Source of the DNA: CBDCYH01 sp965224105
GTDB lineage: Bacteria; Bacteroidota; Rhodothermia; Rhodothermales; JABDKH01
Assembly: GCA_965224105.1 (NCBI GenBank)
Contig: CBDCYH010000002.1
Span: 2,046,001-2,110,000, forward strand
Direction: 5' to 3'
DNA: 64,000 bases
How positions within the stretch are numbered: position 1 is the stretch's first letter; each line of letters opens with the position of its first letter. Positions 26,855 to 36,346 of the stretch are shown here, in pieces. A program made the position numbers and the translations under genes. The notes under the pieces were generated by a model. It was not told where the DNA came from and made no database searches. It saw only the letters and a list, made by a program, of their open reading frames with translations.

Positions 26855-28918
26855 ATGGCCATGCATAGTCACGAAGAGAAGTCAAGCGATCAGGTAATTC
26901 CGTTTGTACCGGCTTCAACAAGCTTTCCTGAGATCACCCTGAAGGCAGTGATTCTCGGTGCAATTTTGTCGGCTGTTCTGGCAGGGGCAAATGCCTATCT
27001 CGGATTAAAGGTGGGCCTCACCGTCTCGGCGTCGATCCCCGCGGCTGTGATATCCATGGCCATTTTGCGGATGTTTCGTGAGCACAATATTCTGGAGAAT
27101 AATATCGTCCAGACTGCGGCGTCGGCTGGAGAAGGGTTGGCGGCCGGTGTGATTTTCACTCTGCCCGCATTGATCATGTTGCAGTACTGGCAGGGCTTCA
27201 ACTTCCTGCCGACCATGGCGATCGCCCTGTGTGGTGGGATCCTTGGTGTGCTTTTTACTATACCTCTTCGGAGGGCGCTCATCATCGAGGCGAAGCTGCA
27301 GTTTCCGGAAGGTGTTGCCACAGGCGAGGTTCTTAAAGCCGGCGAGCAGGGTGGGGCGGGCGCCAAACTGATCGCCATCTCGGCGGCGGCCGGAGCCGCA
27401 CTGAAGTTTGCACAATCGGGCCTCAAACTTTTCCCGTCCAAGGCAAGCGGTGCCTTTACAGCAGATAAGGCAGTCTTTGGTTTTGGGTCAGAACTGGGTG
27501 TCGCGCTTCTTGCTGTAGGCTACATAATCGGACTCAACATCGCGACGCTGGTTTTCCTTGGCGGTTTGATCTCGTGGCTGTTCGCAATACCGATTTGGAG
27601 TGCGCTCGCAAGTCCGGAAGAGATCGCTGCCCTGGGCGAAGGGCTCCACGGCTACGAACTCGCCGAGACCATCTGGAGCAAGAAGGTGCGATACCTCGGT
27701 GTCGGCGCGATGGCAACAGGCGGGCTGTGGGCACTGGTTTCGCTAATCCAGCCGATTCGCGACGGCGTCCGGTCCTCGATGGCCGCCCTCAAGGTGTCGC
27801 GCAGCGGTGGGAAAGTAGAGGTCCTCCGGACAGAAAATGATATGCCCATCAACTACGTGTTGACCGGTACTTTAGCACTGGCCGTTCCCATCCTGGTTGT
27901 CTTTTTCTTTGTGGTGGATAAGGGCGCCCTCGGAATAACAAGCGGGTTGCATTTCGCCACGATTTTGTTCGGTGTGGTATTCGCACTGTTTGCCGGATTT
28001 CTCTTTTCGTCTGTCGCTGGTTACATGGCAGGCCTGGTGGGCTCGTCTAACAACCCCATTTCCGGAGTTACCATCGCAACGGTTCTTTCGGTCTCGCTCA
28101 TTCTGCTTGTTCTGCTTAAGTCCCAGATTGATTTCAGTGTGGACTCTGCAAAGGCAACCGCAGCTGCCGCAACTGCGATTCTTGTTGGCGCGGTTGTGTG
28201 TTGCGCAGCGGCGATTGCCGGGGATAATATGCAGGACTTGAAGGCAGGACAGCTGGTCGGGGCAACCCCGTACAAGCAACAGATCATGCAGATCGTTGGT
28301 GTCGTCGCGGCCGCAATCGCCGTCGCTCCAATCCTTGACCTCTTGTTCAACGCGTATGGTCTCGGAGATGTCATGCCACGTCCCGGTATGGATATGGACG
28401 ACGCACTTGCCGCTCCGCAGGCGACGCTAATGAGTTCCGTCGCGGATGGGGTGTTCAGACAGAATCTACCGTGGACATTCATCTGGATCGGAGCTCTTAT
28501 CGCCGTCGCGGTTATTCTGCTTGACAAATATCTGGAGTCACGAGGCTCGTCTTTCCGAACACCGGTACTCGCAGTCGCTGTCGGAATTTACCTTCCTCTC
28601 GAGCTGGAAGTACCGATGTTCATCGGCGGATTGATTGCCTACTTCGCGGCAAAGGCGTTAAAGAATCGCGGCGCAAGTGAGCGTCAGATCGAAGGGGCGA
28701 GTCGAAGGGGACTACTGTTCTCTTCCGGGCTCATCACTGGCGAGGCTCTGGTTGGAATACTCCTTGCGATTCCGTTTGCCGCGGCACAGAGCACAGATGT
28801 GCTTAAAGTGGACCTGCCCATTTCCAATGAAGTGGCGGTAGCGTGCGCGGTGGCGGCATTCTGTTTCTTCTGCCTCTGGCTGTATCGCATTGCCACGTCC
28901 CGAGAAGCAACTGCATAA
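26855..28918 (+). CDS. OPT-family oligopeptide transporter
   Basis: Inner-membrane transporter of the OPT family, about 687 residues with some 15-16 hydrophobic segments. Family blocks include ANAYLGLKVGLTVSASIPAAV near the N-terminus (NAYLGLK-x-G is the hallmark), FPEGVATGEVLKAG, SSNNPISGVTIATVL and DNMQDLKAGQLVGATP. Substrates of the family are oligopeptides or metal chelates. The start is uncertain: ATG 26855 (MAMHSHEEKSSD) is chosen; a TTG at 26798 and a GTG at 26810 after an AGGAGG would add a basic extension of 15-19 residues. A 12-codon out-of-frame ORF (26830-26868) overlaps this start. The metal-dependent hydrolase gene follows by 11 bases. Confidence 0.93.
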   Translation: MAMHSHEEKSSDQVIPFVPASTSFPEITLKAVILGAILSAVLAGANAYLGLKVGLTVSASIPAAVISMAILRMFREHNILENNIVQTAASAGEGLAAGVIFTLPALIMLQYWQGFNFLPTMAIALCGGILGVLFTIPLRRALIIEAKLQFPEGVATGEVLKAGEQGGAGAKLIAISAAAGAALKFAQSGLKLFPSKASGAFTADKAVFGFGSELGVALLAVGYIIGLNIATLVFLGGLISWLFAIPIWSALASPEEIAALGEGLHGYELAETIWSKKVRYLGVGAMATGGLWALVSLIQPIRDGVRSSMAALKVSRSGGKVEVLRTENDMPINYVLTGTLALAVPILVVFFFVVDKGALGITSGLHFATILFGVVFALFAGFLFSSVAGYMAGLVGSSNNPISGVTIATVLSVSLILLVLLKSQIDFSVDSAKATAAAATAILVGAVVCCAAAIAGDNMQDLKAGQLVGATPYKQQIMQIVGVVAAAIAVAPILDLLFNAYGLGDVMPRPGMDMDDALAAPQATLMSSVADGVFRQNLPWTFIWIGALIAVAVILLDKYLESRGSSFRTPVLAVAVGIYLPLELEVPMFIGGLIAYFAAKALKNRGASERQIEGASRRGLLFSSGLITGEALVGILLAIPFAAAQSTDVLKVDLPISNEVAVACAVAAFCFFCLWLYRIATSREATA

Positions 28919-28929
28919 ACCATGTCGCT

Positions 28930-29616
28930 ATGGATGTAACCTATTTTGGGCACTCCGCCCTGCAGCTAGACTTGCAAGGCGCGGTAGTCCTGGTAGATCC
29001 GTTTATATCGGGTAATCCGAAAGCGGGAGATGTGACCGCCGCCGACTTGCATCCGGACGTGCTGTTGCTCACACACGCTCACTTCGATCACTTTGGAGAT
29101 ACCCCCGCCATCCTCGAGGCGAATCCGCAAACAACCTTGGTTGGCAACTTTGAGATTAGCGGATACGCAGAAAGACAGCTCGGGCATACAAACTGCATCG
29201 GAATAAATATTGGCGGCGGTGTGAGCTTCGATTGGGGAAGGGTAACTACGACTCCGGCTCTGCACTCTTCCTCCTTTCCAGATGGGACATATGGCGGAAA
29301 TCCGTGCGGTTATATTCTCGAATCAAACGGTAAAACAGTTTACCTCGCGGGCGACACCGCACCGTTTGCAGAAATGGCGTGGCTCGGTGAAGATTTCGAT
29401 ATCGACATCGCCTTTTTGCCAATAGGCGATCTCTTCACCATGGGGCCGGTCCAGTCCGTACGGGCCGCCAAGATGCTGCAACCCGATCTCGTAGTTCCCA
29501 TTCACTACAATACGTTTGACGCGATAAATGTTGACACGGACGCCTGGATAGAGATGATAAACTCCGCGGGACTGGAGGCGCGGATCGTACCTCCGGGCGA
29601 AACGATTGGCATCTAG
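28930..29616 (+). CDS. UPF0173-type metal-dependent hydrolase
   Basis: Metallo-beta-lactamase fold protein of 228 residues, cytoplasmic. The ATG at 28930 is chosen because it opens on the first strand (MDVTYFGHSALQLDL) and lies 11 bases after the OPT stop; an earlier start would overlap the transporter. Metal-binding motif LLLTHAHFDHFGD, a later His in TTPALHSSSFPDG, the Asp in VYLAGDTAPF and the C-terminal VVPIHYNTFDAI match the UPF0173/YtkL group. In vivo substrate is unknown for the family. Confidence 0.93.
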   Translation: MDVTYFGHSALQLDLQGAVVLVDPFISGNPKAGDVTAADLHPDVLLLTHAHFDHFGDTPAILEANPQTTLVGNFEISGYAERQLGHTNCIGINIGGGVSFDWGRVTTTPALHSSSFPDGTYGGNPCGYILESNGKTVYLAGDTAPFAEMAWLGEDFDIDIAFLPIGDLFTMGPVQSVRAAKMLQPDLVVPIHYNTFDAINVDTDAWIEMINSAGLEARIVPPGETIGI

Positions 29617-29649
29617 TGGAGTAACCACGGGGTAAAACCCACTCTGCCA

Positions 29650-30639
29650 GTGAACAGAATCACTCACAAAGCGGCTTTCTGGGGCTTCTGTTCAAAGGAG
29701 ATCAGATCTCGTATTCTCTGTGCTGTTGTGATTTCATGGTTCATACCCCTGAGTCCGTCCGCGCTCGCACAGAGGCCTTTCCGAGCGTACGAAACCTTTT
29801 ACCGCGACGAATCGGCAAGACGCGAATTCTTCGACCGTTACGCGCTGACCGGTGAAGTGTCCTACCGACCGGCAGGGTCCATCGTATCCGAGGGCCTGGC
29901 AAGTTCCTCGGCCGATCCGTTCGGGTTTAGTTTCCGGTTTGATTACGAACTTGCTCCGCGGTTTGACCTCGGCGTGATAGTCGATGCGGCAAGCGGCTTT
30001 GCGGGACGATCGCTCTCCGTTAGCTGGATCTCGCTAAAGTATTACCGAACTATCGACAATACCGACTACGCTTTTCGGTTGGCGGTAGACCCTTCTTCCG
30101 ACGCCAGAACAGGTTTTCCGCAAACCGATCTTGCGTTCATCTATTCCGCAGTGCTGTCTGCAGAACTTGCCTCAGACTTTGCCATCGGGATGCGCCGGAT
30201 TAGGATTGGGTATGAACAACTGATTCCCACAGATCCGACGAATCCAAACCCCGTCATCAACCCCGGGATAACAGACTTCAGCGTAATCTATACCCGCGCA
30301 CTTGGTTGGGAGTTGAACGCAACCATGTCCTACAAGGCCGTATTTGATCCCGCCGGAAGCAATGTGTACTTCGCGGTCCTTGGACAGGCCGGCGCGTACA
30401 ATCTAGTTGAGGCTTTGCCTGTTGGAACCGATTCGAACGGCGAGCTGGATCCGGACGGCGCCGACGAAACCGGCGTTCTGCGGGGCGGCGTGATTTGGCT
30501 ACGTTCGGGGATGGAATTTTCCAGACCATCGTATGAGTTTACTCCATTCCTCGGGTTGCCCATTCAGCAGTGGGCACCAGAAAACAGGAATTGGCCAGCT
30601 GCGCGCCTGCGCCTGGGCATTCAACTAATGTTGCGGTAG
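29650..30639 (+). CDS. Predicted exported beta-rich protein, unknown function
   Basis: Encodes about 329 residues from a GTG at 29650; there is no earlier ATG, and the next in-frame ATG would remove the signal peptide. The leader (RILCAVVISWFIPLSPSALAQ) is a Sec signal cut near ALAQ. The mature part consists of alternating strands with many aromatic residues (FGFSFRFDYEL, SVSWISLKYYR, WELNATMSYKAVF) and ends RLRLGIQLMLR, as in small outer-membrane barrels or surface beta proteins. No named family is recognised. It is followed after 6 bases by the phosphodiesterase gene. Confidence 0.75.
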   Translation: MNRITHKAAFWGFCSKEIRSRILCAVVISWFIPLSPSALAQRPFRAYETFYRDESARREFFDRYALTGEVSYRPAGSIVSEGLASSSADPFGFSFRFDYELAPRFDLGVIVDAASGFAGRSLSVSWISLKYYRTIDNTDYAFRLAVDPSSDARTGFPQTDLAFIYSAVLSAELASDFAIGMRRIRIGYEQLIPTDPTNPNPVINPGITDFSVIYTRALGWELNATMSYKAVFDPAGSNVYFAVLGQAGAYNLVEALPVGTDSNGELDPDGADETGVLRGGVIWLRSGMEFSRPSYEFTPFLGLPIQQWAPENRNWPAARLRLGIQLMLR

Positions 30640-30645
30640 AGCCCT

Positions 30646-31140
30646 GTGACCATTGGTGTAATCTCCGACACACACGGCTATTACCATCCTGCGATAGACG
30701 ACGTTTTCGAAAGCGTCGACCACATTCTTCACGCAGGAGACTTGGGCTCTCTTGAGATACTCGACTTGCTCTCGAATCTCGCCCCCGTTACGGCCGTCTA
30801 TGGAAATATCGACGGCCACAACGTTCGTAAAGAACTAGAGGAAACGGTCACCCTAGACCTTGGGGGAGTTACTTTTACGATGACGCATATCGCGGGCAGA
30901 CCAGGGAGGTGGCAACGGCAGATGGATTCGTATCTTCGCGAGAATACCCCCGACGTTTTTGTTTGCGGTCACAGCCACATTCTCCAAATCGAACGAGTGA
31001 GATCGATCAATAACATGCTTTTTGTAAATCCTGGTGCTGCCGGGAAGCAGGGGCTCCACAAGATTAAGACGTGCGCGCGACTTAGTGTCGAAGGCGGATC
31101 CTTGACCGGTGCCGAAGTTATCCACCTGGATGAACAATAG
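30646..31140 (+). CDS. YfcE/MJ0936-family phosphodiesterase
   Basis: Calcineurin-like metallophosphoesterase of 164 residues with a GTG start (GTG ACC ATT GGT) right at the first strand. All family motifs are in order: ISDTHGYYHP, ILHAGDLGS, VYGNIDGHN, FVCGHSHI and FVNPGAAGKQG. Such enzymes hydrolyse cyclic or simple phosphodiesters; physiological substrate unknown. The stop overlaps the possible start of the SpoIIE phosphatase gene, suggesting coupled translation. Confidence 0.93.
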   Translation: MTIGVISDTHGYYHPAIDDVFESVDHILHAGDLGSLEILDLLSNLAPVTAVYGNIDGHNVRKELEETVTLDLGGVTFTMTHIAGRPGRWQRQMDSYLRENTPDVFVCGHSHILQIERVRSINNMLFVNPGAAGKQGLHKIKTCARLSVEGGSLTGAEVIHLDEQ

Positions 31141-32869
31141 TATGTCGCTCGATAAACAATCTGCAAGCGAACGCCATACACTGCGCGCGCTCCAGGAAAA
31201 CAGCCAGTTCCTGAACACAACTCTCGACCTGGATTTTGTCCTGAACAACCTGCTTCTTTCGGCGCTGAGCAAGCTTTTTGTTACCAAAGGAGCTGTTTGG
31301 TTGCGCGATGGTGAGGTAGAGGGAGATTCGGCCTGTGTATTTGAGCCCGCGGTCAACAAAGGTTTCCGAAAGGGTCAGATCCAGCCTGTGCAGCTGGAGG
31401 TATCCAGTATGCCGGGAAAGACCCTGGTTGGCGCAGAAGTCCCGGCGCCCCTGGCGTCAGTCGGGGTACACCTTGTAGCTCCCATCGCATCAGACAAAAA
31501 ACTGATTGGATTTCTGGCGCTCGCCAAAAAGGCAACGGATAAAGATTTTCAGGAAACTGAAATCGAATTTCTGGAATCGCTTGTTAACATTTCGGCTGCC
31601 GCAATTCGCAATTCAATTGTGGTTGATGATCTGCGGAACGCAAACACGCAGCTAGACAGCAAAGTGCAGCAGCTCAATACACTTTTTGATATTGGGCGAG
31701 AGTTCAACTCAACGCTGGATCGCAACCACGTCGCGAAATTGTTGTCCTTCGCGCTGATGGGGCAAATGGCCGTCGGGCGCTATGCGTTCTTATTCCGGAG
31801 CGCAGGACAAAGAGAAGACGAGACCCGGGTGGTGATGAGCGCTGTCTTTGATACCTCGACGTTGGATGAAAAAAAAGAATTGATTTTCGATATCGTTGCG
31901 AAGGGAGGGGAGCAGAATGGGAACCCTCTCGCGGCGCTCGAAGAAATTGGCCTTGAGAATGTTGAGCTGGCTATTCCACTCCGCCATCATGGACTCGACG
32001 TGGGGGTACTTCTCCTGGGACCGAAACTAACTAAGGCGGAGTACGAACCCGAGGACACGGAATTCGTAACGGCGCTCGGCAACCTTGCAGTTACCTCCAT
32101 TCGAAACTCGTTCCTCGTCGAGCAACAAATCGAAAAAGAGCTGCTCGAGGAAGAGATGCGACTGGCCAGAGAAATACAGGAGCGCCTGCAACCAGAGACT
32201 CCTCCTCCGTTCGACGGGCTCGACATCGCAATGCTGGCAATACCGAGCAGACACGTCGCGGGCGATTATGTCGATATAGTAACACTGGATCGGAACAGAC
32301 TGCTCCTGGCAATCGGAGACGTAACTGGCAAAGGTCTTCCTGCCTCTCTGCTGATGTCCAATCTGCAGGCCGCTCTGCATGTCTTGGTGCCTATGCCTCT
32401 GTCGCTTGAGGAAAGCACGAGTCACATCAACCGGGTCATCTGTGAAAACACTGACATAAGTCGGTTTGCCACGTACTTTCATTGCATCTACTCCGGGGAC
32501 ACAAAAGAATTGGATTTCGTAAACGCGGGGCACAACCCTCCGTACCTGGTCAAGCGCAATGGCGACGTCCTTGAGTTGGACAAAGGTGGGCTGTTGTTGG
32601 GTGTAATGCCGAACGCGACTTACGAAAGAGGTTCTGTCGCGCTTGAATCGGGCGACACCCTGTGCATGTTCACGGATGGAATAACGGAAGCAATGTCTCC
32701 CGATCAGCAAGAGTACGACGAGGTACGTTTGTTAGCAGTACTGCAGCGAACCAGGCAATTACCTGCGGATCAAATCATGGCGGAAATCAGATCTGATCTC
32801 GCCGCTCACACATGTGGTCGCGAAGCTGCATCAGATGATGTAACCATCGTGGTGATGAAGGTTATCTGA
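31130..32869 (+). CDS. GAF-GAF-PP2C (SpoIIE-type) protein phosphatase
   Basis: Signalling phosphatase of about 579 residues. Two GAF sensor domains (about residues 20-165 and 185-335) are joined by a short helix, then a coiled coil (QIEKELLEEEMRLAREIQERLQ in two halves) leads into a SpoIIE/RsbU PP2C domain (about 355-578). Catalytic metal-binding blocks are AGDYVDIV, LLAIGDVTGKGLPASLLMS, FVNAGHNPPYLV, CMFTDGITEA and SDDVTIVVM. The normal GGDYYD is AGDYVD here. Such phosphatases dephosphorylate anti-anti-sigma (STAS) proteins; no STAS or RsbW partner gene lies nearby. Start is ATG 31130, overlapping the phosphodiesterase stop; ATG 31142 is equally possible. The 3' end overlaps the convergent GlmU-like gene by 8 bases. 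Confidence 0.92.
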   Translation: MNNSMSLDKQSASERHTLRALQENSQFLNTTLDLDFVLNNLLLSALSKLFVTKGAVWLRDGEVEGDSACVFEPAVNKGFRKGQIQPVQLEVSSMPGKTLVGAEVPAPLASVGVHLVAPIASDKKLIGFLALAKKATDKDFQETEIEFLESLVNISAAAIRNSIVVDDLRNANTQLDSKVQQLNTLFDIGREFNSTLDRNHVAKLLSFALMGQMAVGRYAFLFRSAGQREDETRVVMSAVFDTSTLDEKKELIFDIVAKGGEQNGNPLAALEEIGLENVELAIPLRHHGLDVGVLLLGPKLTKAEYEPEDTEFVTALGNLAVTSIRNSFLVEQQIEKELLEEEMRLAREIQERLQPETPPPFDGLDIAMLAIPSRHVAGDYVDIVTLDRNRLLLAIGDVTGKGLPASLLMSNLQAALHVLVPMPLSLEESTSHINRVICENTDISRFATYFHCIYSGDTKELDFVNAGHNPPYLVKRNGDVLELDKGGLLLGVMPNATYERGSVALESGDTLCMFTDGITEAMSPDQQEYDEVRLLAVLQRTRQLPADQIMAEIRSDLAAHTCGREAASDDVTIVVMKVI

Positions 32870-34127
32870 GAGGTCCCTTGCTCCTCTGTTCTGCCGTTGA
32901 CTCGAAAACGGACGTCAGGAGCTCTAGATCCGCATCCGTTTGAGTTACATTCCGTCGGTCCATTACAATGCGAGCCACATCAATGGCGCGCGGCAGTCGG
33001 TACTCGGCGAACCCTGTATCCGGCCCTCCCCACATGAATGATGGAACGAACCGCGGCTGATACCCTGCACCAAAGAGATTGCAGGACACTCCAATACAGG
33101 TGCCGGTGTTAAACATGGTCGAGATGCCACACTTGGAATGATCGCCCATTACCAATCCCATGAACTGCCGGCCCGTAGAAACAAACTCGCCTTCGGATTC
33201 ACTATAGAGCGCAACTTTGCCGTAGTCATTTTTGAGATTGGAATTATTGGTCGCCGCTCCCAAATTGCACCACTCTCCGAGGAGGGAATGCCCCAGGAAT
33301 CCATCGTGCGCCTTGTTGGAATGGGAGTGCATTATTGATGTGTGGACCTCGCCCGCAACTTTGCACACGGGTCCGAAGGCGCTTTGGCGAATGTTTGCCC
33401 CAATTTTGATGATACAATTTTCGCCTACGTATACCGGGCCATGAACGACGGCTCCGTGGGAGACTACCGATCCGGCGTCGAGAATTATTGGTCCGTTGGT
33501 AGCATCCAGAATAACTCCCGCCTCGATCCTCGATGTCGGTTTGGTAAGGATGCGCTCCGAGTTGAGGAGCACTGCCGAATCCGCAATGGAGACTTCCGGC
33601 CTTTCAAAGATGTTGTACCCTTTGGAGAGCGTGTCAAATACGGACTCGATATTCGCACCCAGCACATCGAGCAATTGCCAGATAGAATTGACGAGGCAGT
33701 TCGATTCAATTGTAGTCGAAGGTAGATCGTCGAATGAATCCGGATCCCAAACATTGCATCCCGGTGCAGACGGGTACCACGCTGCCACAATTTCGGAATT
33801 GAATCGGATGGCCTGCGCCTCTCCATCCGCGAGGTCTATGATCCGTGAAACAACCGATGGGTTAGCGTCAACCAATAATCTGCCGTTGACAAACAGAACG
33901 TCGAGTCCATTGGGAATGTGATTGGTGAGGACGTCTAGATTTGCAGCCGCCACTTCTGCGAGTTCCGGTCGAGTTTGCAACAACAGCTGTGAGGCATCGA
34001 TGGTCCGAGCGATAGATTCCAACAAAGTCTCCGCGCCGATCCGCAGGTCGAAGACGGGCCGCGTCCGGGTTAGGGGATAGAATTGTCGGAAGCCGTCGTC
34101 TTCAAAAACGCAGAGATACACAGGCAC
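32862..34127 (-). CDS. Alternative GlmU-like sugar-1-phosphate nucleotidyltransferase/acyltransferase
   Basis: Encodes 421 residues. The N-terminus (VYLCVFEDDGFRQFYPLTRT then RPVFDLRIG) matches the divergent nucleotidyltransferase domain of the family described as alternative bacterial GlmU in Bacteroidota relatives, lacking the classical LAAGxGTRM loop. The C-terminal half is a left-handed beta helix of hexapeptide repeats (GPVYVGENCIIKIGANIRQS, GPVCKVAGEV, LGEWCNLGAATNNSNLKNDYG, split here) with the usual GLVMGDHSKCGI and MFNTGTCIG turns. It probably makes UDP-GlcNAc from GlcN-1-P for wall and LPS synthesis. Family assignment from memory; classical glmU is not in the window. Confidence 0.85.
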   Translation of the reverse strand: MPVYLCVFEDDGFRQFYPLTRTRPVFDLRIGAETLLESIARTIDASQLLLQTRPELAEVAAANLDVLTNHIPNGLDVLFVNGRLLVDANPSVVSRIIDLADGEAQAIRFNSEIVAAWYPSAPGCNVWDPDSFDDLPSTTIESNCLVNSIWQLLDVLGANIESVFDTLSKGYNIFERPEVSIADSAVLLNSERILTKPTSRIEAGVILDATNGPIILDAGSVVSHGAVVHGPVYVGENCIIKIGANIRQSAFGPVCKVAGEVHTSIMHSHSNKAHDGFLGHSLLGEWCNLGAATNNSNLKNDYGKVALYSESEGEFVSTGRQFMGLVMGDHSKCGISTMFNTGTCIGVSCNLFGAGYQPRFVPSFMWGGPDTGFAEYRLPRAIDVARIVMDRRNVTQTDADLELLTSVFESTAEQRSKGPLR

Positions 34128-34282
34128 AACCTAGTCTGAAAAACAATCGAATTCGGGTCGAAACGGGAGGCAACGAGAAAAATACAACTATCTTGAAATT
34201 ATCGTCGCGCCAGGCCCCGTATTAATCCCACGGCCGGACTGGTAGGTTAACTATCGCAACTTATCTAAAGAATTAATCAGTA

Positions 34283-34948
34283 ATGAAGTTTTTCATCGAT
34301 ACCGCAAATCTTGATGAGATAGAAGAAGCCAATCAGATGGGCGTCCTGGATGGAGTCACAACGAATCCATCACTGATGAAAAAGGCGGGGGGTTCCAATT
34401 TTCATGAGCACATCTACAGGATCTGCGAACTTGTTGATGGCGACGTGTCGGCCGAGGTGGTCGCGACGGACTATTCGGGTATAATGGCAGAAGGGAGGGA
34501 GCTTGCCAAGATTCACAAGAACGTTGTGGTGAAGGTCCCGCTGATACTCGACGGCATTAAAGCAATCAAGTCGTTCACAGAAGAGGGAATCCGGACCAAT
34601 TGCACGCTTTGTTTTTCACCAACCCAGGCTCTGATTGCCGCGAAGGCCGGAGCAACGTACATCAGCCCATTCATTGGCCGCGTTGACGATATCTCGGGCG
34701 ATGGCCTTGAGCTTGTCGAACAAATACTCGTAATCTATCATAACTACGGTGTCTCAACCCAGGTGCTGGCGGCTTCGATCAGACATCCTGCACATGTAGT
34801 TGCGTGTATGGAGATGGGTGCGGATGTGGCGACGATGCCACTCAAGGTTATCAAGCAGCTCCTGAAGCATCCGTTGACCGATAACGGATTAGAGAAATTT
34901 CTCGCAGACTGGGATGCGTATCAGCGGCAAGCTGCCGCGGCGCTTTAG
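34283..34948 (+). CDS. fsa: Fructose-6-phosphate aldolase / transaldolase-like enzyme
   Basis: Encodes 221 residues, the short MipB/TalC class. The N-terminal FFIDTANLDEI and GVTTNPSLM blocks, the Schiff-base lysine strand VVVKVPLI, the TNCTLCFSPTQALIAAKAGA segment and ISPFIGRVDDIS are all conserved, as is the C-terminal LLKHPLTDNGLEKFLADW. Members act either as fructose-6-phosphate aldolase or as transaldolase; residue-level discrimination was not attempted. The gene starts a plus-strand unit, divergent from the GlmU-like gene with a 155-base spacer, and the next gene begins at the very next base after its stop. Confidence 0.93.
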   Translation: MKFFIDTANLDEIEEANQMGVLDGVTTNPSLMKKAGGSNFHEHIYRICELVDGDVSAEVVATDYSGIMAEGRELAKIHKNVVVKVPLILDGIKAIKSFTEEGIRTNCTLCFSPTQALIAAKAGATYISPFIGRVDDISGDGLELVEQILVIYHNYGVSTQVLAASIRHPAHVVACMEMGADVATMPLKVIKQLLKHPLTDNGLEKFLADWDAYQRQAAAAL

Positions 34949-36346
34949 ATGAAATTTGTTTCACTCGGTGCCTCTGAGCGGATCGGTGCGAGCTGTCACT
35001 ATCTAGATCTCGACGGAACCGGGATTTTCCTTGACTCCGGATCCGATCCCGACCGGGAAGGGGCCGACAGCCTGCCCGCTTTTTCCATCGTAACAGAGTC
35101 AGACGGGTGGCCAGCCGATCACCTGATTATTACACACGCCCATCACGATCACATGGGCAGTTTACCAGTGCTGATCCGGAAGTATCCACGGATAAGGATA
35201 CACATGACCTCTCCTACGCGCGACCTCCTGGAGAAATTACTCCCGAACTCTGCGCGCCTGCAGAAACGAAAAATAAAGGAAGGATCGACCAAATCTCAGC
35301 CGACGTTTCAACTCGATGAGGTGGAAGCCATTTCGCACCTTTACGAAGCCCACAACTACGACGAGTGGGTGCCACTGGATGGAGAGAATACCGGCGCAAA
35401 TGTAAAGATGCGATTCCTGGATTCCGGCCATGTTCTCGGGTCGTCCAGTGTTGAGCTCACCTATGAAAGAGATGGACAACCTTTCCGCGTCTACTATTCT
35501 GGTGATGTTTCACTTACTCCACAAACCATCCTCGCGGGAGGTGTTGTACCAGATCCGGGTGTTGATGTAATGATAATGGAATGTACCCTTGGCGCAGATG
35601 AAATCGCTCCATTGACCGACCGCGCTGGCGAAGAGAGAGATCTGGGGTTTTCAATACAGAAGGTGCTGGACCGAGGCGGGGTCGTTGTGATTCCGGTGTT
35701 TGCTCTTGGGCGTGCTCAGGAAGTCATTGCCCTTATCGACCGCTACATCAATCAAGGACTCGTACATCCCGATACCCCAATTTACACAGCGGGTACCATG
35801 CGGGCGATCGCAGATATTTATGACAAGACGCGTCACATAACCAGGCGCGTTGACTCTGCATTTGAAGTTTATGATGTGCCGCAAAAAAGAATTCCGAAAA
35901 GTGCATCGGGGTTACAGCGTGCGCTCGAGGAACCATCCATCTTTGTGGTCTCCTCGGGGATGTTGTTTGAAAAAACGCTCTCAAACAAAATCGCTAGGCA
36001 TGTGATTTCGGAACCGGAGAGTGCAATTTTTCTTGTCGGTTATGCTGCGGAAAAGTCGCCGGCCGAACGACTTCTGCAAGCGGTGGAAAACGGCGACAAT
36101 TCTGTTGTTCTTTCTGATGATATGGGCCCGCAAGAATTGCGATGTGAGGTCCAAAAATTTCGTCTAACAGGCCACAGCCACCGGGAGGATTTGTTAGAAC
36201 TGGTAGACGAAGTGCAACCGAAGAGGTTGGTCCTGGTCCACGGGGAAACGGAAGCCCGAGCCTGGATCGCGGAGGAGGTCGCAAAACTCGACGAGCGGAT
36301 TGAAATCACGATCCCGGAAGAAGGGAAAGTGGTTGAATTCCATTAG
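34949..36346 (+). CDS. Beta-CASP metallo-beta-lactamase RNA hydrolase
   Basis: Encodes 465 residues, MBL fold plus beta-CASP insert, like the bacterial relatives of CPSF73/Ysh1. Metal-binding blocks are IITHAHHDHMGSLP, LDSGHVLGSSSVEL and VYYSGDVS. The beta-CASP domain contains IPVFALGRAQE and IFVVSSGMLFEKT, and the C-terminal RNA-metabolising block is VGYAAEKSPAERLL with a final LVLVHGETEARAW. A role in RNA processing or decay is inferred from the family. No bases separate it from fsa, and the last 4 bases overlap the convergent protease gene. Confidence 0.92.
   Translation: MKFVSLGASERIGASCHYLDLDGTGIFLDSGSDPDREGADSLPAFSIVTESDGWPADHLIITHAHHDHMGSLPVLIRKYPRIRIHMTSPTRDLLEKLLPNSARLQKRKIKEGSTKSQPTFQLDEVEAISHLYEAHNYDEWVPLDGENTGANVKMRFLDSGHVLGSSSVELTYERDGQPFRVYYSGDVSLTPQTILAGGVVPDPGVDVMIMECTLGADEIAPLTDRAGEERDLGFSIQKVLDRGGVVVIPVFALGRAQEVIALIDRYINQGLVHPDTPIYTAGTMRAIADIYDKTRHITRRVDSAFEVYDVPQKRIPKSASGLQRALEEPSIFVVSSGMLFEKTLSNKIARHVISEPESAIFLVGYAAEKSPAERLLQAVENGDNSVVLSDDMGPQELRCEVQKFRLTGHSHREDLLELVDEVQPKRLVLVHGETEARAWIAEEVAKLDERIEITIPEEGKVVEFH

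Noticed and set aside
29616..29645. Small hairpins (GTGG/CCAC and GGGT/ACCC) after the UPF0173 gene considered as a terminator
   Set aside because: Four-base stems without a T-tract; too weak to support.
34193..34225. TTGAAA and TATTAA upstream of fsa considered as a promoter
   Set aside because: The spacing is 21 bases, too long for a sigma-70-type promoter, and no alternative pairing was convincing.
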